Below are positions 1 through 6,616 of a stretch of DNA of 28,256 bases, one piece after another. Under the pieces are notes generated by a model. It was not told where the DNA came from and made no database searches. It saw only the letters and a list, made by a program, of their open reading frames with translations. Numbering within the stretch: the first letter of the stretch is position 1; each line of letters opens with the position of its first letter. Made by a program: the position numbers and the translations under genes. The stretch covers positions 1-28,256 of the forward strand of contig DAAP01000049.1 in NCBI GenBank assembly GCA_001701165.1, written 5' to 3'. The DNA comes from Bacteroidales bacterium H4 (lineage in GTDB: Bacteria > Bacteroidota > Bacteroidia > Bacteroidales > Muribaculaceae).

Positions 1-25
1 CCGTGCCGGGTCAGCCCCGGCACGG
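1..25. terminator. GC-rich hairpin at window edge, possible terminator
   Basis: A perfect 10-bp inverted repeat (arms 1-10 and 16-25) encloses a 5-nt loop. On the plus strand it is followed by a mildly T-rich stretch (positions 26-45), so it may end a plus-strand gene lying left of the window. It could equally end the minus-strand transcript of the small exported proteins, or both. No gene body is visible on its left, so the direction cannot be decided. Confidence 0.5.
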
Positions 26-191
26 CTCGCTCTGTTTTGGTTATTGTAAAGAATTTATACTACGCGCTTCAGTCGCTTAGCTTAATCACAAGTTATTTCT
101 GCGAACTATATTTGAACCAGACTCGTAATCATATCTACTGATACGACATCCGGATAGACCTCCGAAAAGGATCAAACCTACTATGTATTTC

Positions 192-530
192 TTACTGCTT
201 TTTATACGCTTTATATTTCGTATGAAAGTCGTTCAGATATGGACCGCCAATAGTGTATCTTTGCACTTTTGGGAACCATTCATAAGTCTCTCCTGCCTGT
301 AACGTGATAGACTTAGTATACCTTTGTGATTCATGGTGATAAGTTGCATCGCAGTATACCTCCATATCAAGCCAAACGGGATAATCGTTCTCATTAATGA
401 AAATAAAACAATATAATCCATCTTCACTCACTTCTTGTTTTGTAAGAATGCCACGGACTTCTTCGAGCTCAGCATGAACGTCTATCGCAAAAGTCAAAAC
501 AAGCAAAAGTATTGACGCTATTTTCTTCAT
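192..530 (-). CDS. Small exported protein of unknown function
   Basis: A 112-residue protein that I do not recognise. Residues 1-20 form a clear signal peptide (MKK start, hydrophobic core, cleavage near VHA|EL), so it is exported to the periplasm or beyond. There is no lipobox Cys. The mature part is about 90 residues, rich in Tyr and acidic residues, with two cysteines (in GLYCFIF and EVYCDATY) that could form a disulfide. It looks like a small beta-rich domain. It is the last of three short minus-strand genes that all encode exported proteins, lying 27 nt after the second, which suggests one transcript. No catalytic motif is visible. Confidence 0.65.
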   Translation of the reverse strand: MKKIASILLLVLTFAIDVHAELEEVRGILTKQEVSEDGLYCFIFINENDYPVWLDMEVYCDATYHHESQRYTKSITLQAGETYEWFPKVQRYTIGGPYLNDFHTKYKAYKKQ

Positions 531-557
531 AACTCTTTCTTTATATTAAACAACATA

Positions 558-965
558 TCAATCTCTATAGTCTCTCGCCTTGGGTTCTCTGCCAAGTTGA
601 ACGGTTACATATCGTTCGTTCCCGGACGGAACCACCCCGGGCCATACGAACACTTTTTTTGATGCTTTCTTTCCCTCTCGTATAGCGCTTTTGTAATAAT
701 CGCTACAACGTTTTCCTTTATATGATAGATACCACTCAAAGGAATAAGTTATGATTTCAGAATATGAGTAACCATCCCTATTGGAGTTATAAAGTGTAAC
801 TTCATATGAGCCATCCGCTTGCGGAATGACTGCGGAAACCTCAATTCCGGAAATCGACTCAACCGTCGAGTACGTCGGGCCGACTATATTTAGCTGAGGC
901 GCTGCCAACCCCGTTACGCACGATATCGCACATAACAATAATAAAGAGAAAAGTCTTTTTTTCAT
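558..965 (-). CDS. Small exported protein of unknown function
   Basis: A 135-residue protein, not recognised. It starts MKKRLFSLLLLCAIS and has a signal peptide ending near residue 21 (GLAA|PQ). The mature N-terminus contains IVGPTYST, which resembles the ISGPAYSS-like stretch (NYSGPAYSSAG) of the next protein upstream, so the two may be distant paralogs; this is a short match and only suggestive. The rest alternates polar and aromatic residues as in a beta-sandwich and ends in a basic tail (REPKARDYRD). It lies between the two other small exported genes, 82 nt after one and 27 nt before the other. A strong inverted repeat occupies the 82-nt gap. Confidence 0.65.
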   Translation of the reverse strand: MKKRLFSLLLLCAISCVTGLAAPQLNIVGPTYSTVESISGIEVSAVIPQADGSYEVTLYNSNRDGYSYSEIITYSFEWYLSYKGKRCSDYYKSAIREGKKASKKVFVWPGVVPSGNERYVTVQLGREPKARDYRD

Positions 966-980
966 ATCTTTCTATTTATA

Positions 981-1034
981 GCATAGGATATAGACGATCT
1001 AATGCAGAATAGAAACACCGTCTATATCCCATGC
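981..1034 (-). terminator. Intra-operon hairpin between small exported genes
   Basis: Arms 981-996 and 1019-1034 are complementary over 16 nt with a single mismatch (985 against 1030), enclosing a 22-nt spacer. The hairpin lies in the 82-nt gap between two small minus-strand genes. No T-run follows in the minus direction, so it may be an attenuator, an mRNA-processing or stabilising stem, or an operator-like site rather than a standard intrinsic terminator. Confidence 0.5.
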
Positions 1035-1047
1035 ATTGCGTTAATCA

Positions 1048-1395
1048 CTACATCTGGAAGAAATATCGTTCCCCTTCATAATTCACATAGTGGGTCATTT
1101 CTTTGAGTTTGCCATTGATCATCATACTGAATGTCCCGCCAGAAATCTTCCACACTCGGTATCCTTCTTCACCATTCACAGAGCACCCGTCTGTAGTCCA
1201 TATAACTTTAACGGTGGATGCAGCATGTGGTATTAGGTCGTCTCCAGCAGAAGAATAGGCTGGCCCACTATAGTTGATTGTGGCACTTGCTTGAGAAACG
1301 GACTGTGTTTCAGAAGCGGAAGGAGCCGGTGATTCCGATGCAACTGCACATAGGGCTAAGCAGCAAGCACCCAAAAGACTAATAATTTTTTTCAT
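1048..1395 (-). CDS. Small exported protein of unknown function
   Basis: About 115 residues, not recognised. I prefer the ATG at 1395 (MKKIISLLGACC) because it gives a standard signal peptide and matches the MKK starts of the two neighbours; two in-frame ATGs at 1401 and 1413 would add 2 or 6 residues. After the signal peptide comes a Ser/Ala/Pro/Thr-rich linker of about 25 residues, then a segment with NYSGPAYSSAG. The C-terminal part (EGYRVWKISGGTFSMMING onward) looks like a small beta-domain of the kind found in secreted Bacteroidales proteins. It is the first gene of the putative three-gene unit. The gene-free upstream region is unusually long and rich in inverted repeats. Confidence 0.65.
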   Translation of the reverse strand: MKKIISLLGACCLALCAVASESPAPSASETQSVSQASATINYSGPAYSSAGDDLIPHAASTVKVIWTTDGCSVNGEEGYRVWKISGGTFSMMINGKLKEMTHYVNYEGERYFFQM

Positions 1396-1656
1396 ACGCA
1401 TTTCGTATTTCATGGCCTTACAGTCCTATCGACCGGTGGATAGATAAAAAGAAACGTGGACTGATTTGTCATATCGCTAAAGACGGTCCTGAGAAAACCT
1501 TAAGTGCAAGATATGAAAACAGCAGCCCACGCTATAGCGTGAGAACCGTCTTGTTATCAATTGCACTTGTTGAAAATTTCTCAGGTTTTCTTTAGCAAGA
1601 TAAGCAAAACGCTTCTTAGAAAGTTAGTATGTCAAGACACTCCTCTGAGTGCTCCG

Positions 1657-1664
1657 CAAAATTA
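1657..1664 (-). promoter_or_regulatory. Putative sigma-ABfr -7 box (TAATTTTG)
   Basis: On the minus strand this reads TAATTTTG, matching the Bacteroidota -7 consensus TAnnTTTG. Transcription would begin near 1652 and run through the inverted-repeat region to the first small exported gene, giving a leader of about 255 nt. No convincing -33 TTTG is seen at the expected spacing, so the call is tentative. Confidence 0.35.
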
Positions 1665-1691
1665 ACTATTATTTTGGAATAATGCAGTATA

Positions 1692-1724
1692 ATCTCACAG
1701 CGAAAGATGAGATTAACATTTTTT
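1692..1724 (+). terminator. Hairpin plus T-run, terminator-like on plus strand
   Basis: A 7-bp inverted repeat (aatctca 1692-1698, tgagatt 1708-1714) is followed after 4 nt by six T's on the plus strand. No plus-strand protein gene precedes it, which is why a small plus-strand RNA from the upstream structured region is worth considering. On the minus strand the same hairpin lies about 40 nt after the glycerate kinase stop but has no T-run. Confidence 0.35.
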
Positions 1725-1755
1725 ATAAGAGCTTCACAAGCAAATAGTCATCGGC

Positions 1756-2709
1756 TTACACTCCGACCAGGCGAGCAATGCGACCTATGCTGTCCTGCAC
1801 GGCGGCATGCAGCCGGCCTTGTGCATCGCCGGGATAGCCGCTGCAATCCACAGCCCACGGCGCGTCCACGGCCACGCATCCGCCAAAAGAGAGGAAGGGC
1901 ACGCCGTGAGCGGCGGCAAGGCGGCGAAGCGTATCCACAACCTTGCCCTGCCCTGTCTGCTCGTCTATGCAACCCTCGCCGGAAACCACAAGGTCTATAC
2001 CCTCCCACCGTATGGACTTGGCAAGATAGGCGGCACCATCGACACATCGTGCGCCAAGCACCGAAGCCAAAGCAAAGCCAAGACCTCCGCCGGCGCCGTC
2101 ATATACCGAGCTGCACCCCGGCCGGTGTTCCTGCCATTTACGCAATCGCGCGGCCAGCAGCGGCAAATCCTCCGGCAAAGCGCCCTTCTGCGACGCAAAC
2201 ATCAGCGCCGAAGGCTCGCCTATCGGTGCAACCAAAGGCACCCGCACATCACATAGTCCGACAAGGCACTGACTTGCACGTGTTTCCAGCCCGTATTGGC
2301 TGAGCACACGCAACATTCCAGCGCCACCGTCGCACGTTCCGGTACCCCCGATGCCGAGATATAGTGTATGCATCTGCGGGTACTTGCCCATAATTAGCCG
2401 CAATGCCTCGCCAAGTTCCGCCGAATCCTTATCCATAACAATATCGCGCGACCTAGTATTGCCATAAGTAAGGACGCCGGCCTCCATAACGCCGACTGTG
2501 CCGTCCGACTTGACATAACATTTCGGGACACACGATTCGGGCTGTAGACCATATATATGCGCAAGTATCATCGCAGTACCCTCGCCCCCGTCTGCCATGG
2601 GAAATTTTATGGATTCATAACCATATAACGACAATGTCGAGGCGATGCAATGCGCCGCTGTCTCAGCGCTCATAGTACCCTTGAATTTGTCCGGTGCAAT
2701 AAGTATCAT
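1756..2709 (-). CDS. Glycerate kinase, compact form
   Basis: Glycerate kinase of the GarK/GlxK family, phosphorylating D-glycerate with ATP to feed glycolysis in the cytosol. Family motifs are present in order: IAPDKFKG (4-11), MADGGEGT (38-45), GIGGTGTCDGGAGML (119-133), GAGGGLGFAL (205-214) and SGEGCIDEQTGQGK (243-256). At 317 residues it is shorter than the usual roughly 370-380; the shortfall lies in the middle and the C-terminal part, yet all the core motifs remain, so it is probably active. Whether it yields 2- or 3-phosphoglycerate cannot be read from sequence. It stands alone downstream of rpsO. A near-consensus box (minus-strand TGTATTTG at 2775-2782) may serve as its promoter. Much of its GC-rich antisense is open but not coding. 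Confidence 0.9.
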   Translation of the reverse strand: MILIAPDKFKGTMSAETAAHCIASTLSLYGYESIKFPMADGGEGTAMILAHIYGLQPESCVPKCYVKSDGTVGVMEAGVLTYGNTRSRDIVMDKDSAELGEALRLIMGKYPQMHTLYLGIGGTGTCDGGAGMLRVLSQYGLETRASQCLVGLCDVRVPLVAPIGEPSALMFASQKGALPEDLPLLAARLRKWQEHRPGCSSVYDGAGGGLGFALASVLGARCVDGAAYLAKSIRWEGIDLVVSGEGCIDEQTGQGKVVDTLRRLAAAHGVPFLSFGGCVAVDAPWAVDCSGYPGDAQGRLHAAVQDSIGRIARLVGV

Positions 2710-2833
2710 AAAAACAATATCTGATGACTAATTCTATAATATAATAATGTGTCCGCCGTCCTACACGGCCACAGCAAATACATTCCGGTCAAGACCTTAA
2801 ATCCCTAAACCTTAACTCAAAGGCATACTTTTT

Positions 2834-2880
2834 GCCCTAAAAAAAGCAATAGGGCCGCATCGCATTGCGATGCAGCCCCA
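2834..2880 (-). terminator. Intrinsic terminator of rpsO
   Basis: The arms 2852-2862 and 2868-2878 form a stem (gggc and gcatcg paired with cgatgc and gccc, one mismatch) around a 5-nt loop. In the minus direction the stem is followed by a T7 run (2846-2840 on the minus strand). It lies about 50 nt after the rpsO stop codon and before the glycerate kinase start. Confidence 0.75.
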
Positions 2881-2928
2881 TGTTGTAGTCTTTAAGCTCG
2901 GAAGGCGGCTGCACTTGCCGCAGCTGCC

Positions 2929-3204
2929 TTACTTGCGGATACCAAGCTCTTTCTGAGCGATGATGGCACGGTAGCGAGTAATGTCTTTGCGCTTGAGGTA
3001 GTCAAGCAGGCGACGACGTTTACCTACCAGCATCTTAAGAGCGCGTTCGGTGGTATGATCTTTGTGATTTGACTTCAAATGGTTAGTCAAATGAGCGATA
3101 CGGACCGAGAATAATGCTATCTGGGCCTCAGGAGACCCGGTATCAGTCTTACCCTTACCGTACTTCTCGAAGATCTCTACTTTTTCGTCAGAACTTAAGT
3201 GCAT
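2929..3204 (-). CDS. rpsO: 30S ribosomal protein S15
   Basis: Ribosomal protein S15, a primary 16S rRNA-binding protein of the small-subunit platform. The 91-residue length is close to the usual 89. Hallmarks are TDTGSPEAQIALFSVRIAHL (residues 20-39), the NHKDHTTERALKMLVGKRRR-type stretch (46-65), and LLDYLKRKDITRYRAII toward the end. Assignment is unambiguous. It is monocistronic here, with its own promoter box about 65 nt upstream and a T-tailed terminator downstream. In other bacteria S15 represses its own translation by binding its leader; the roughly 60-nt leader here could do the same, but I see no proven pseudoknot. Confidence 0.98.
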   Translation of the reverse strand: MHLSSDEKVEIFEKYGKGKTDTGSPEAQIALFSVRIAHLTNHLKSNHKDHTTERALKMLVGKRRRLLDYLKRKDITRYRAIIAQKELGIRK

Positions 3205-3268
3205 TCTTAGAAAGTGTTAATACGTTAATGTTGAATTATTTAATTTGTCCGCGAGCGAACAAGCGGTG

Positions 3269-3298
3269 CAAAGTTACGACTTTTTTTTCTAACGGCAA
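3269..3298 (-). promoter_or_regulatory. rpsO promoter
   Basis: On the minus strand a -7 box TAACTTTG (3276-3269) matches TAnnTTTG exactly. A TTG core (3298-3296) lies 19 nt upstream, the expected -33 spacing for Bacteroidota. The spacer includes a T8 tract on the plus strand (3281-3288). The predicted start near 3264 gives a leader of about 60 nt. Confidence 0.65.
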
Positions 3299-3331
3299 TG
3301 ATTTTCAGAAAAAACATTCGATTCGTGAGAT

Positions 3332-3355
3332 TAATGCACCGGGTAATGCACCGGG
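3332..3355 (+). repeat. Two-copy 12-bp tandem duplication
   Basis: The unit taatgcaccggg occurs at 3332-3343 and again at 3344-3355, followed by a partial third unit (ta). It lies between the two divergent promoters and has no obvious role. Confidence 0.85.
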
Positions 3356-3474
3356 TAAAGCTCTGCCCTATACACCCCCATGGTCTGTATACGCCCCGTA
3401 TTGCTGTATTACTATTCTATTAACTGCATTTGCTTAGACTTTAACTTGTTTTCTCTACATTTTCATTCTTTTAG

Positions 3475-3505
3475 TTGGTGGATTTAAATAGAATTATTAC
3501 TTTTG
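3475..3505 (+). promoter_or_regulatory. Promoter of the sugar dehydratase gene
   Basis: The -7 box TACTTTTG (3498-3505) matches TAnnTTTG, with a TTG core at 3475-3477 and 20 nt between them. Transcription would start near 3510, leaving a leader of about 107 nt before the ATG at 3617. Confidence 0.6.
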
Positions 3506-3564
3506 CATCTATAAGTCCGCGAAGCCCTCTTGCCACATACTTCCGGAATGTTTGTTATGTCATA

Positions 3565-3580
3565 GGTTGCGATCGCGACC
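3565..3580. promoter_or_regulatory. 16-bp near-palindrome in 5' leader
   Basis: Sequence ggttgcgatcgcgacc is self-complementary except for one T/G pair. It lies about 55 nt after the predicted transcription start and 36 nt before the dehydratase ATG, a position suited to a repressor dimer or a small RNA hairpin. No cognate regulator is seen in the window. Confidence 0.35.
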
Positions 3581-3616
3581 ATCTATTCACCCCAAAGTGC
3601 TGAATTCTATACACGA

Positions 3617-5605
3617 ATGCGCAGAAGAATAATAAGCAACATAGCCGACTGGCGTATCATCAGACACTTTCTCAAAACGCCCCTACCCCAATGGGTCGTT
3701 TTGGTTGGTGACATACTTATAGTATTTTTCAGCGCTCTGATTACCATACTTCTTGGACACGGCGATCCTACGGCGGGATTTCCCGGATGGATATTTGATT
3801 GGCCTACTCGCGCAGGTGTTGTGGTAGCCGTATATGCCTTTATATTCTGCTTAGTAAAGCCGTACCGCAGTATCATACGACTGTCCGCCATCGAGGATAC
3901 ATACCACATAGCGTTGTCAGTGGTATTATCAAGTGCTGTTCTGTTTATTATCGATATAATTACACAGTGCTCCGCATCAGTACGCCTCGTGGGCATGTGG
4001 AACATATTTGTCATCGGCGTCATCACTTTTGCACTAATGACTGTGGTGCGATTGTTCGTCAAATATGTATACGATGCCGTGACATCCCTGGACGCCAACC
4101 GCAAACGCGTTGTAGTCCTTGGTTCGGCGCTTAATTCGTTCGCATTAGCCGCAGCATTACAAGCCGAAACCGGAGGACGATTCCGTCCGGTGATGATGCT
4201 GAGCCTTAACCACAGCAACATCAACACCACCATTAGCGGAATACCAATACGCGACTACAACCCCGACACCGTAGCTCAAGTTTTTGACGAATGTGGATGC
4301 GACACCTTGCTGTTTTTGGCCACTCAAATCGAATTTATGCGTAGCGGCGGCGCAGATGTGTTCCTCAACAACAACATCAAACTGTTGATGCTCAACCAAA
4401 TCGAGGAATTCGACGTCAATGACGACCAAATGCCGGACATATCACATCACATCCAAGATATTAAAATCGAAGACCTGCTTGGACGTGAACCTATCATCAA
4501 CAACAATCCTCTGATAGAACAAAACATGCACGGCGCAGTAGTCATGGTTACCGGCGCCGGCGGCTCGATAGGCAGCGAGATTGTACGACAATTATGCCGT
4601 TTCGGCGCATCCAAGCTTGTACTCGTAGACCAGGCCGAAACCCCGATGCACGACTTGCAACTGGAGATTACACATGACTATCCGCACCAAGACATAGAAC
4701 TATGTATCGCCGATGTGGCCAATAGTACACGCATGGAGCAAATTTTTGCCTCGCTCAGGCCACGTTACGTATACCATGCCGCAGCCTACAAGCATGTTCC
4801 AATGATGGAATGCAACCCCACCGAAGCCATCACCACCAACGTCTTCGGCACCAAAAATTTAGCAGACCTGGCAGTAAAATACGGCGTCGACCGCTTTGTA
4901 ATGATTTCGACAGACAAGGCCGTCAATCCAACCAATATCATGGGCGCATCCAAACGTATAGCCGAGATATACACCCAATCACTGGCCAACAAATTGCGCC
5001 ACGAAAGCACAGACACATACACGCGCTTCATAACCACGCGTTTCGGCAATGTCTTAGGTTCTAACGGCTCGGTCATACCCCTGTTCCGCAAACAGATAGC
5101 CGAAGGTGGCCCCGTCACCGTCACACATCGCGATATCATACGCTACTTTATGACCATACCGGAAGCCTGCTCTCTGGTACTCGAAGCCGGATGTATGGGT
5201 GCCGGCGACGAAATATACATCTTTGACATGGGCAAACCGGTCAAGATTTATGACCTGGCCTCACGCATGATTTCTCTCGCCGGATTACGACCGGGCAAAG
5301 ACATCCAAATCATCGAAACAGGACTGCGTCCCGGCGAAAAGCTCTACGAGGAACCGCTAAACAACCACGAGCAGATAATCACAACCAACCACAAGAAAAT
5401 CATGATAGCAAAAGTACGGCTCTACGATTACGCCGATGTATGCTCTCGTCTGGAGAAACTGCGCACACTCACCATAGAAGGAAATGCCGCCGAGGTTGTG
5501 ATGCAGATGAAACTCCTCGTCCCCGAATACAAATCACAAAATTCGGTATGGCAAGCTATCGATGCCCGTATAGACAAAAGCAAGAGCATCCACGAGCAGC
5601 CATAA
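3617..5605 (+). CDS. Membrane-bound UDP-sugar 4,6-dehydratase (FlaA1/WbpM type)
   Basis: Large polysaccharide-biosynthesis nucleotide-sugar dehydratase of the CapD/WbpM/PglF type. About four membrane helices (around 26-46, 67-82, 96-116, 125-147) are followed by a Rossmann-like domain beginning at RVVVLGS (164-170) and an extended SDR domain with the NAD motif VTGAGGSIGSE (311-321). The active-site region reads STDKAVNPTNIMGASKR (431-447), with Met in place of the usual SDR Tyr before the Lys, as is normal in this subfamily. Members convert UDP-GlcNAc to a UDP-4-keto-6-deoxy sugar on the inner membrane, the first step to sugars such as QuiNAc or bacillosamine. Length 662 is standard. Substrate is inferred, not proven. 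It stands alone after its promoter; no glycosyltransferase is adjacent. Confidence 0.9.
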   Translation: MRRRIISNIADWRIIRHFLKTPLPQWVVLVGDILIVFFSALITILLGHGDPTAGFPGWIFDWPTRAGVVVAVYAFIFCLVKPYRSIIRLSAIEDTYHIALSVVLSSAVLFIIDIITQCSASVRLVGMWNIFVIGVITFALMTVVRLFVKYVYDAVTSLDANRKRVVVLGSALNSFALAAALQAETGGRFRPVMMLSLNHSNINTTISGIPIRDYNPDTVAQVFDECGCDTLLFLATQIEFMRSGGADVFLNNNIKLLMLNQIEEFDVNDDQMPDISHHIQDIKIEDLLGREPIINNNPLIEQNMHGAVVMVTGAGGSIGSEIVRQLCRFGASKLVLVDQAETPMHDLQLEITHDYPHQDIELCIADVANSTRMEQIFASLRPRYVYHAAAYKHVPMMECNPTEAITTNVFGTKNLADLAVKYGVDRFVMISTDKAVNPTNIMGASKRIAEIYTQSLANKLRHESTDTYTRFITTRFGNVLGSNGSVIPLFRKQIAEGGPVTVTHRDIIRYFMTIPEACSLVLEAGCMGAGDEIYIFDMGKPVKIYDLASRMISLAGLRPGKDIQIIETGLRPGEKLYEEPLNNHEQIITTNHKKIMIAKVRLYDYADVCSRLEKLRTLTIEGNAAEVVMQMKLLVPEYKSQNSVWQAIDARIDKSKSIHEQP

Positions 5606-5607
5606 GC

Positions 5608-5624
5608 CGGTAAGCATATTACCG
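5608..5624 (+). terminator. Short hairpin just after the dehydratase stop
   Basis: A 6-bp inverted repeat (cggtaa 5608-5613, ttaccg 5619-5624) starts 3 nt after the stop codon. There is no T-run, so it is at best a weak terminator or a 3'-end stabilising stem. Confidence 0.3.
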
Positions 5625-5758
5625 ACAGCGCAGACGCCACACACAATACACGCTATGCACGGCGCTTACGGCTCACAACTCACAACACACATCGGGCATA
5701 CAACAGCCCATTCATCAGTATCCACTTTCAAAGAAAGATTATCCACTGATTAAAAACT

Positions 5759-6397
5759 ATGACCAAACATCTGTGCACCATTCTCATAGGTGCAATCATA
5801 GCGACGGCCGCCCGGTCCGCGCACGCCACTGACTTCAAAGACTTTTTCAACAATGAAAAATTAGGACAAATAATCAGCAATATAGGCCAAACCGTGGCCA
5901 ACGCCACAGCCACAACCAAATTCACGGTAGACGACCTCGTTGGCACCTGGAAATACAAGTCGCCCGGCATATCCTTCCGTAGCGAAAGTACACTGGCCAA
6001 TATCAGCGGGGCCGCCGCAGCCACAGCCATCGAAGAAAAACTCGCGCCATACTACAAGCGTTCGCGCATGACCAAGGTCACCCTCACCGTAGACAAGTCC
6101 CACAACTTTGCAATAAAGACCACCTACGGCACTTTCAAAGGCACCATCGAAAAATCATCGCAAGACGACATGCTTGTCTTCAAATTCAACGTTCTCGGCG
6201 CAGTGCCCATAGGCCACGTCAACGCCATGGCCACCAAATCAGACAATCAACTCAACATCACTTTTGATGCATCACGGCTTATAAATATCGTGAAAAGGCT
6301 GCCCAAAGTAGCCTCCAACACCTCATTTAGCACCGTAGCATCCATACTTGACAACTACGATAACATCTACATCGGCTTTCGCATGACACGCAAATAA
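5759..6397 (+). CDS. DUF4923-family exported protein
   Basis: 212 residues. The N-terminus (1-23, ending SAHA) is a signal peptide; a short helical stretch follows (DFKDFFNNEKLGQIISNIGQ, 25-44). The main domain begins with DLVGTWKYKSPGISFRSE, then a helix AAATAIEEKLAPYYKRS, and ends with strands that include IYIGFRM. This arrangement is what I know as DUF4923, a Bacteroidota family with a lipocalin-like barrel and unknown function. It is probably periplasmic; there is no lipobox Cys. It lies 153 nt after the dehydratase gene and 219 nt before the porin gene, so a separate transcript is possible, though I see no clear promoter box. Confidence 0.8.
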   Translation: MTKHLCTILIGAIIATAARSAHATDFKDFFNNEKLGQIISNIGQTVANATATTKFTVDDLVGTWKYKSPGISFRSESTLANISGAAAATAIEEKLAPYYKRSRMTKVTLTVDKSHNFAIKTTYGTFKGTIEKSSQDDMLVFKFNVLGAVPIGHVNAMATKSDNQLNITFDASRLINIVKRLPKVASNTSFSTVASILDNYDNIYIGFRMTRK

Positions 6398-6498
6398 ACG
6401 TCGTACGCATCGCACACCAAAAGCCTGCACGTCGTCCGCATACCCATACCCTCACGCTTTTTTGCCGGATTTCGCAAGAATAATCCGCAAGAAAGCGC

Positions 6499-6506
6499 TA
6501 ACTTTG
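6499..6506 (+). promoter_or_regulatory. Putative -7 box of the porin-like gene
   Basis: TAACTTTG matches TAnnTTTG. Transcription would begin near 6511, which lies at or beyond a possible upstream GTG start at 6509 and so argues against that start. No perfect TTTG is found at the -33 position. Confidence 0.5.
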
Positions 6507-6616
6507 CAGTGCATAACAAAATATGCCACGGCATACGCTCCCCAATGACCCATACACAAAAAAAAATACATACAACCACGCACGCTGCTATCGTCTATAA
6601 TCCCCGCGTAATACAC

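Larger units (their letters stand above)
1414..1755. other. 342-nt gene-free region with several inverted repeats
   Basis: No convincing ORF. It holds an imperfect long inverted repeat (1488-1509 with 1561-1585), a perfect 14-bp palindrome inside it (1528-1541), a second complementary pair that crosses the first (gacggt 1482-1487 with accgtc 1545-1550), a minus-strand TAnnTTTG-type box at 1657-1664, and a short hairpin at 1692-1714 followed on the plus strand by a T6 run. This would fit a structured 5' leader of the small exported genes on the minus strand, or a separate small RNA on the plus strand ending near 1724. I cannot match it to a known RNA family. Confidence 0.45.
3205..3616. other. 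Divergent intergenic region, rpsO and sugar dehydratase
   Basis: A 412-nt region between divergent genes. It contains the rpsO promoter (minus), a 12-bp tandem duplication at 3332-3355, the dehydratase promoter (plus) and a near-perfect 16-bp palindrome at 3565-3580 in the dehydratase leader. A plus-strand reading frame crosses the left half but has no family resemblance and starts inside rpsO, so I do not call a gene. Confidence 0.6.

Noticed and set aside
107..114. TATATTTG on the plus strand resembling a -7 box
   Set aside because: No plus-strand gene follows; the next genes are all on the minus strand, and an 8-mer with two free positions is expected by chance.
1707..2303. 198-codon plus-strand frame opposite glycerate kinase
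   Set aside because: Arg/Pro/Ala-rich shadow translation with no family features; the minus strand carries all glycerate kinase motifs.
3114..3437. 107-codon plus-strand frame spanning the rpsO start and the divergent intergenic region
   Set aside because: It begins inside rpsO on the other strand and runs through the rpsO promoter and the tandem duplication; no family resemblance.
3607..4233. 208-codon minus-strand frame opposite the sugar dehydratase
   Set aside because: Overlaps the membrane part of a clear gene and shows no signal, domain or start context of its own.
6509..6616. Longer start (GTG 6509 or ATG 6545) for the porin-like gene
   Set aside because: The predicted transcription start is at about 6511, and the signal peptide begins at the ATG at 6617.
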